From: Thiosocius teredinicola | Lineage (GTDB): Bacteria; Pseudomonadota; Gammaproteobacteria; Chromatiales; Chromatiaceae | Direction of reading: 5' to 3' | Assembly (NCBI RefSeq): GCF_002009425.1 | Contig: NZ_CP019936.1 | Coordinates: 1,535,001-1,599,000, forward strand | Length of the DNA stretch: 64,000 nt | Translations under genes and position numbers: made by a program | Notes under the pieces: generated by a model | Seen by the model: the letters and a program-made list of their open reading frames with translations, nothing else | Databases searched by the model: none | What the model was told of the DNA's origin: nothing | Shown: positions 60,809 to 64,000 of the stretch, piece after piece | How the letters are laid out: each line of letters starts with the position of its first letter | Position numbering within the stretch: the stretch's first letter is position 1

Positions 60809-63469
60809 ATGTACGAGGCGTTTTACGGGTTAAGCAATGACCCCTTTCGGCTCTTGCCAGACGCCGGGATCTGTTTCCCCCATCGGAGTTGTGCACAAGC
60901 CTGGGCCTACCTGCGCTACGCCCTGAAGCGCGGCGAGGGCGTCGTGGTGGTTACCGGCCCGCCAGGTTCGGGCAAGACGACGCTTGCCGACCGCCTCATC
61001 AACGAACTCAATCCATCCAAGACCGTCAGCGTGCGCATGGTCGCATCGGATCTGGAGTCGATCGATTTGCTGCGCAAGCTGGCGTACTCCTTCGGCCTGC
61101 CTGCCGAAGGCATGGACGTCGCGCTGCTCACCCACCGTCTCGAACGCTACCTGATTGAGCTGGAACACAGCCAGCGCCGTGCGCTGTTGATGATCGACGA
61201 AGCGCATAAGCTGTCTAATCTTTCGCTCGAAGGTCTGCGCATTCTCACCGATCTGCAATCGCGGTCGCGACCGGTGCTGCAACTGTTTTTGCTTGGCCAG
61301 GAGAATCTCGAAGAGGTTCTGCAGGTGCCGGGTATGGAGCAGTTCCAGCAGCGCGTGATCGCCAGTTGCCGTCTGCAGCGCATGGACCTGGCAGAGACCA
61401 AGTCGTACATGGAGTACCGCCTGGCCCAGGCCGATTGGCGCGGCGATCCGTCGTTCAACGGTCCGGCCGTGCTGCAGATTTTTCGTTACAGCCAGGGTCT
61501 GCCGCGACATGTGAACAAGATCTGCAGCCGCTTGCTGTTGCATGGCAGCTCGGAAGAGAAACATGCGCTCGAGGCAAGCGATGTGCAGACCGTTGTGCAA
61601 GACATGCATAGCGAACTGCTCGCACCGCTGAGCAACGCGGCCGGCCTGCTCGAAGGCGCGGCCGAGGTATCGGAGGAGAAAGTGGCGCAACTGGCGTTGG
61701 TGCCGCCGCCGAAGATCCAACAGCCGCCGCCGCGCATCGAAAACTCGCGTGAAGAAATGAACGCGCTGTTCCTGACTGAGGAGCAGGCGCGTCGTGCCGA
61801 ACGTCTCGACGACGAACGCAATGCCGCGCGGGCTGCCGGTCGTCGTCTGCCCCCGCATCGCCACAACGGTGCGCGCCGCTCGTTCGCGATTCGCCGCGCA
61901 GTGTTTCACGCGGCCCAGATGCCGGGAAAACTGCTGTCGCGTGGAATGGACGCGACCAAGGAGAGCCTGCCGCGATACGCCAAGGCCCTCAATGCGCAAC
62001 TCAGCAAGCAAGCGGCCGCTGCCAACACCTTGTGGACCCGCGGTCGCGAACGCATTGCAGCGATGTCGGCGAAAGACGGCGCGGAGTCTGCGTTGCCCGC
62101 CAACAAGGTGCCACTCGCGCTGGCCGCGGGCGTGGTTGCCGCGGTATTGGTCGGCGTCGTGTGGATGAATGCGGGCGACGATACATCCGAAGTGGCAGCA
62201 GAGGGTGGCAGCGACCGTGCGGGTTCACGGGGTGCTGCGGGATTGCCGGCCGGCGATCTGGCTAATGCCTCGGTGTTGCACCACGACAAGTATGTCGATG
62301 CGGCAGCATTGCAGGGTGGGGTGCTCGGCTCGGCCGATGCGGGCCCGCTCGGTGCTACCGGTCTTACCCTGCTGAACAGTGGTTCGGATGCATCGCCATG
62401 GCGTCTTGATGCCGGGCATATCTCGTTCACCGAACTGAGGAACGAGCGTTTCGACCGCATGAGCGGAACCGATGCTGAAGTCGACAGCAAGCTAGCGGTG
62501 AAGGTCGCCAACGATATCGCAGGGCCGTTGCTCGGCCGGGTGGCGGAAGTCACCAGCAGTCTCGACGTATGGGGTCTGGCCAAGCTACAGGCCACGGCGC
62601 GCAAGAAATCGAATGCGCCGGCGTCGGGTGACGCGAGACCGGTTGCGGCAAAGACGGAAGCGCAGCCGGGCGCCGAGCAGTCAGTTACCCAGGTGCAGCC
62701 GGCCGATCATGATGCCGGCGAGTCCGAAGAAGAGTCAGACAACATCGCGTTGGTGGTGTCGTCGGAAAGGAACTCGGCTCCCGGGTTCGTTGAATTTCTG
62801 CCGGCACCGGCGGCAGGCATCGCGAAGCAGAACACCGGCGGTGAGGCCGAGGACATGGCCGGCGCCAACGCCACGGTAACAACGAGCGATGGCGGCAATA
62901 CGCCGAACAAGGTGCAGGTTGCATCGTTGGATGCGCGCCAGTTGTCTGCGACGACTGCGGCGCAGGATGCGACGGATATTGTCGACCCACGTGTCGTGCG
63001 TAACCTCGGGTTGGCCGCTGAAGCATTCGACGACGATCGGCTGCTTATTCCGGAAGCGACGAGTGCCTATACCTACTACCAGCGCGCGCTCGATATCGAT
63101 GCAGATAACGCCGATGCGTTAGCCGGCATGCAGAAGATCGCGAAGCGCTATAACGCGCTGGCCTGGGGCGCTTTGCGCGGCAAGTCGTACGACCGCGCCA
63201 ATCTGTTCGTCGATCGTGGTTTGCGGGTACAGCCGAACGACCGCGAACTGCTCGCCATGCGCAATCGCATCGGCGATGCGGTAGCGCAGCAGCGTGCAGC
63301 GGCCAACGCGCATGCCGAGGCGCAAGCCCGTGCTGTTCGTGAATCGGAGCGTGCGCGCCAAGCGGCTGCGGCGGAGCGGGAACGCGAGCGCCAACGCCAG
63401 CAGGCGCGGCAACAGGCGCCGAGCGAAAATGCCTTTCAACGTCTGATGCGGATGATGGACGGACGCTGA
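60809..63469 (+). CDS. ExeA/MshM-like AAA ATPase with membrane anchor and TPR tail
   Basis: 886 residues from ATG 60809 (8 bases after GGGAG; a GTG at 60800 is in frame). N-terminal ExeA/GspA-type ATPase (about 1-270) opens MYEAFYGLSNDPFRLLPDAG. It has Walker A GPPGSGKT (50-57), Walker B LLMIDEAHKL and SQGLPRHVNKICSRLLL. After a basic linker comes one membrane helix (about 433-453), then a low-complexity Ala/Gly/Asp-rich periplasmic stretch. TPR-like repeats (about 700-800; AYTYYQRALDIDADNADALAGM) and a highly charged Arg/Glu/Gln coiled-coil tail follow. ExeA-type proteins couple ATP hydrolysis to assembly of secretion or pilus machinery through peptidoglycan. The TPR end is unusual; classical GspA has a peptidoglycan-binding domain there. 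Confidence 0.88.
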   Translation: MYEAFYGLSNDPFRLLPDAGICFPHRSCAQAWAYLRYALKRGEGVVVVTGPPGSGKTTLADRLINELNPSKTVSVRMVASDLESIDLLRKLAYSFGLPAEGMDVALLTHRLERYLIELEHSQRRALLMIDEAHKLSNLSLEGLRILTDLQSRSRPVLQLFLLGQENLEEVLQVPGMEQFQQRVIASCRLQRMDLAETKSYMEYRLAQADWRGDPSFNGPAVLQIFRYSQGLPRHVNKICSRLLLHGSSEEKHALEASDVQTVVQDMHSELLAPLSNAAGLLEGAAEVSEEKVAQLALVPPPKIQQPPPRIENSREEMNALFLTEEQARRAERLDDERNAARAAGRRLPPHRHNGARRSFAIRRAVFHAAQMPGKLLSRGMDATKESLPRYAKALNAQLSKQAAAANTLWTRGRERIAAMSAKDGAESALPANKVPLALAAGVVAAVLVGVVWMNAGDDTSEVAAEGGSDRAGSRGAAGLPAGDLANASVLHHDKYVDAAALQGGVLGSADAGPLGATGLTLLNSGSDASPWRLDAGHISFTELRNERFDRMSGTDAEVDSKLAVKVANDIAGPLLGRVAEVTSSLDVWGLAKLQATARKKSNAPASGDARPVAAKTEAQPGAEQSVTQVQPADHDAGESEEESDNIALVVSSERNSAPGFVEFLPAPAAGIAKQNTGGEAEDMAGANATVTTSDGGNTPNKVQVASLDARQLSATTAAQDATDIVDPRVVRNLGLAAEAFDDDRLLIPEATSAYTYYQRALDIDADNADALAGMQKIAKRYNALAWGALRGKSYDRANLFVDRGLRVQPNDRELLAMRNRIGDAVAQQRAAANAHAEAQARAVRESERARQAAAAERERERQRQQARQQAPSENAFQRLMRMMDGR

Positions 63470-63501
63470 TCAGCGTCTTTGTTGAACCCGGAATCTCTTG
63501 C

Positions 63502-63525
63502 AGCTGCAGTGGCCCCTCTGCAGCT
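63502..63525. terminator. Hairpin after the ExeA-like gene
   Basis: Inverted repeat AGCTGCAG/CTGCAGCT with an 8-base loop, 33 bases past the stop. No T-run follows, so it is at best a weak terminator. A second short repeat GGCCG/CGGCC lies near 63570-63585. Confidence 0.35.
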
Positions 63526-63653
63526 TAGTCTACAGACGCGACACACCCAGCGTCTAATCTGCACGCTGGCCGCTCAACGGCCGGCAGCCTGATCGCTAAA
63601 CGTTTATATTCATCGCCGCACCCGATGGCATCGGCCGCAAAAACCCGCCCGCA

Positions 63654-64000
63654 TCAACTCGGCATCGTGCCGTAGAACAAGGCGATGTCCCGACCCGCAT
63701 AGTAGTTGGCGAACGCTTCCGGCGTCTGTTCCAACACCTGGTTGGCGATGTTCGAATAGTGGTAGATCAAACCGTTCTGATAGATGCCGATGTGCTTCAT
63801 CGGGTGGTTGATCATGATGCCGGTCTGCAGGTTGACGTTTGCGGCAGCCGTGACGAACGCCAGACAGAAACTCAGCGAACCGGGTTTATCCTGCCAGTTC
63901 CCAACCTTGGGGCAGAACGAAAAGATCTCGTGTACCCGGATCGAGGCGCCGTCCGATTCCGGACCGCTGCCGGTCACGTTGAAGCATTTGAATCCGAAAC
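63654..64000 (-). CDS. Unknown protein, N-terminal part beyond window
   Basis: C-terminal portion of a minus-strand gene; the frame is open through base 64000, so the true start is outside (a GTG at 63977 is internal). The visible 115 residues have four Cys and an alternating aromatic/beta pattern (GIMINHPMKHIGIYQNGLIYHY, shown in part) ending NYYAGRDIALFYGTMPS. No signal peptide is visible in this part. I do not recognise the family. Confidence 0.6.
   Translation of the reverse strand, partial: FGFKCFNVTGSGPESDGASIRVHEIFSFCPKVGNWQDKPGSLSFCLAFVTAAANVNLQTGIMINHPMKHIGIYQNGLIYHYSNIANQVLEQTPEAFANYYAGRDIALFYGTMPS

Overview
The window reads as chromosomal DNA of a GC-rich (roughly 60%) environmental gammaproteobacterium. 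That placement is an inference from gene content: many two-component and chemotaxis genes, a type-II-secretion-like ExeA ATPase, a KamA-family radical SAM enzyme, and a phenol/catechol meta-cleavage operon whose products closely resemble the Pseudomonas Dmp/Xyl proteins. The genus cannot be decided from sequence alone. I saw no rRNA, tRNA, CRISPR array, insertion sequence or phage genes.

Layout. (1) 1-24 kb is a dense sensory island. It holds a PAS sensor kinase cut by the left edge, an HTH-receiver regulator, a PhnD-like binding protein with a sensor kinase, a receiver and a second kinase, two chemoreceptors, a GGDEF/EAL protein with a decayed GGDEF site, and a three-gene relay. The relay is a 2419-residue hybrid kinase with three periplasmic binding domains, a receiver-kinase and a LuxR-type regulator. 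(2) 24-28.6 kb is a small sugar-acid module: a divergent IclR regulator with a perfect inverted-repeat operator candidate, a transketolase/phosphoketolase-like enzyme and a DUF1537-family kinase. (3) 28.7-51.3 kb is the aromatic degradation locus. A DmpR-type sigma-54 activator diverges from dmpKLMNOP (multicomponent phenol hydroxylase), followed by dmpQ, dmpB and a DUF336 gene. A convergent VOC gene and a GntR repressor come next, then dmpC-D-E-F-G-H running directly into a YCF48-like lipoprotein, an RND exporter, a DUF1302 protein and a DUF1329 protein, closed by a strong terminator. (4) 51.4-64 kb holds smaller operons: HCCA isomerase/GST/ABM, aminotransferase/ketopantoate reductase, methyltransferase, a Fur/Irr-like regulator, two radical SAM enzymes, an ExeA-like ATPase and a gene cut by the right edge.

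How it works together. Phenol would be hydroxylated to catechol by DmpKLMNOP, ring-opened by DmpB (kept active by ferredoxin DmpQ), and converted through DmpC/D/E/G/F/H to pyruvate and acetyl-CoA. dmpI (4-oxalocrotonate tautomerase) is not visible in the window. The last four genes are translationally coupled or contiguous with dmpH and look like an envelope transport apparatus dedicated to the aromatic substrate or its intermediates. Regulation appears two-layered: DmpR/sigma-54 at dmpK, and a GntR/FCD protein whose candidate operators (TRTCGAYA-like elements about 19 bp apart) occur before dmpQ and dmpC, and also at 55.4 kb.

Most notable candidates for undescribed biology: the dmp-coupled YCF48-RND-DUF1302-DUF1329 module, the transketolase-like/DUF1537 pair, the triple-binding-domain giant kinase with a pseudo-receiver, and the shared 19-bp operator pattern.
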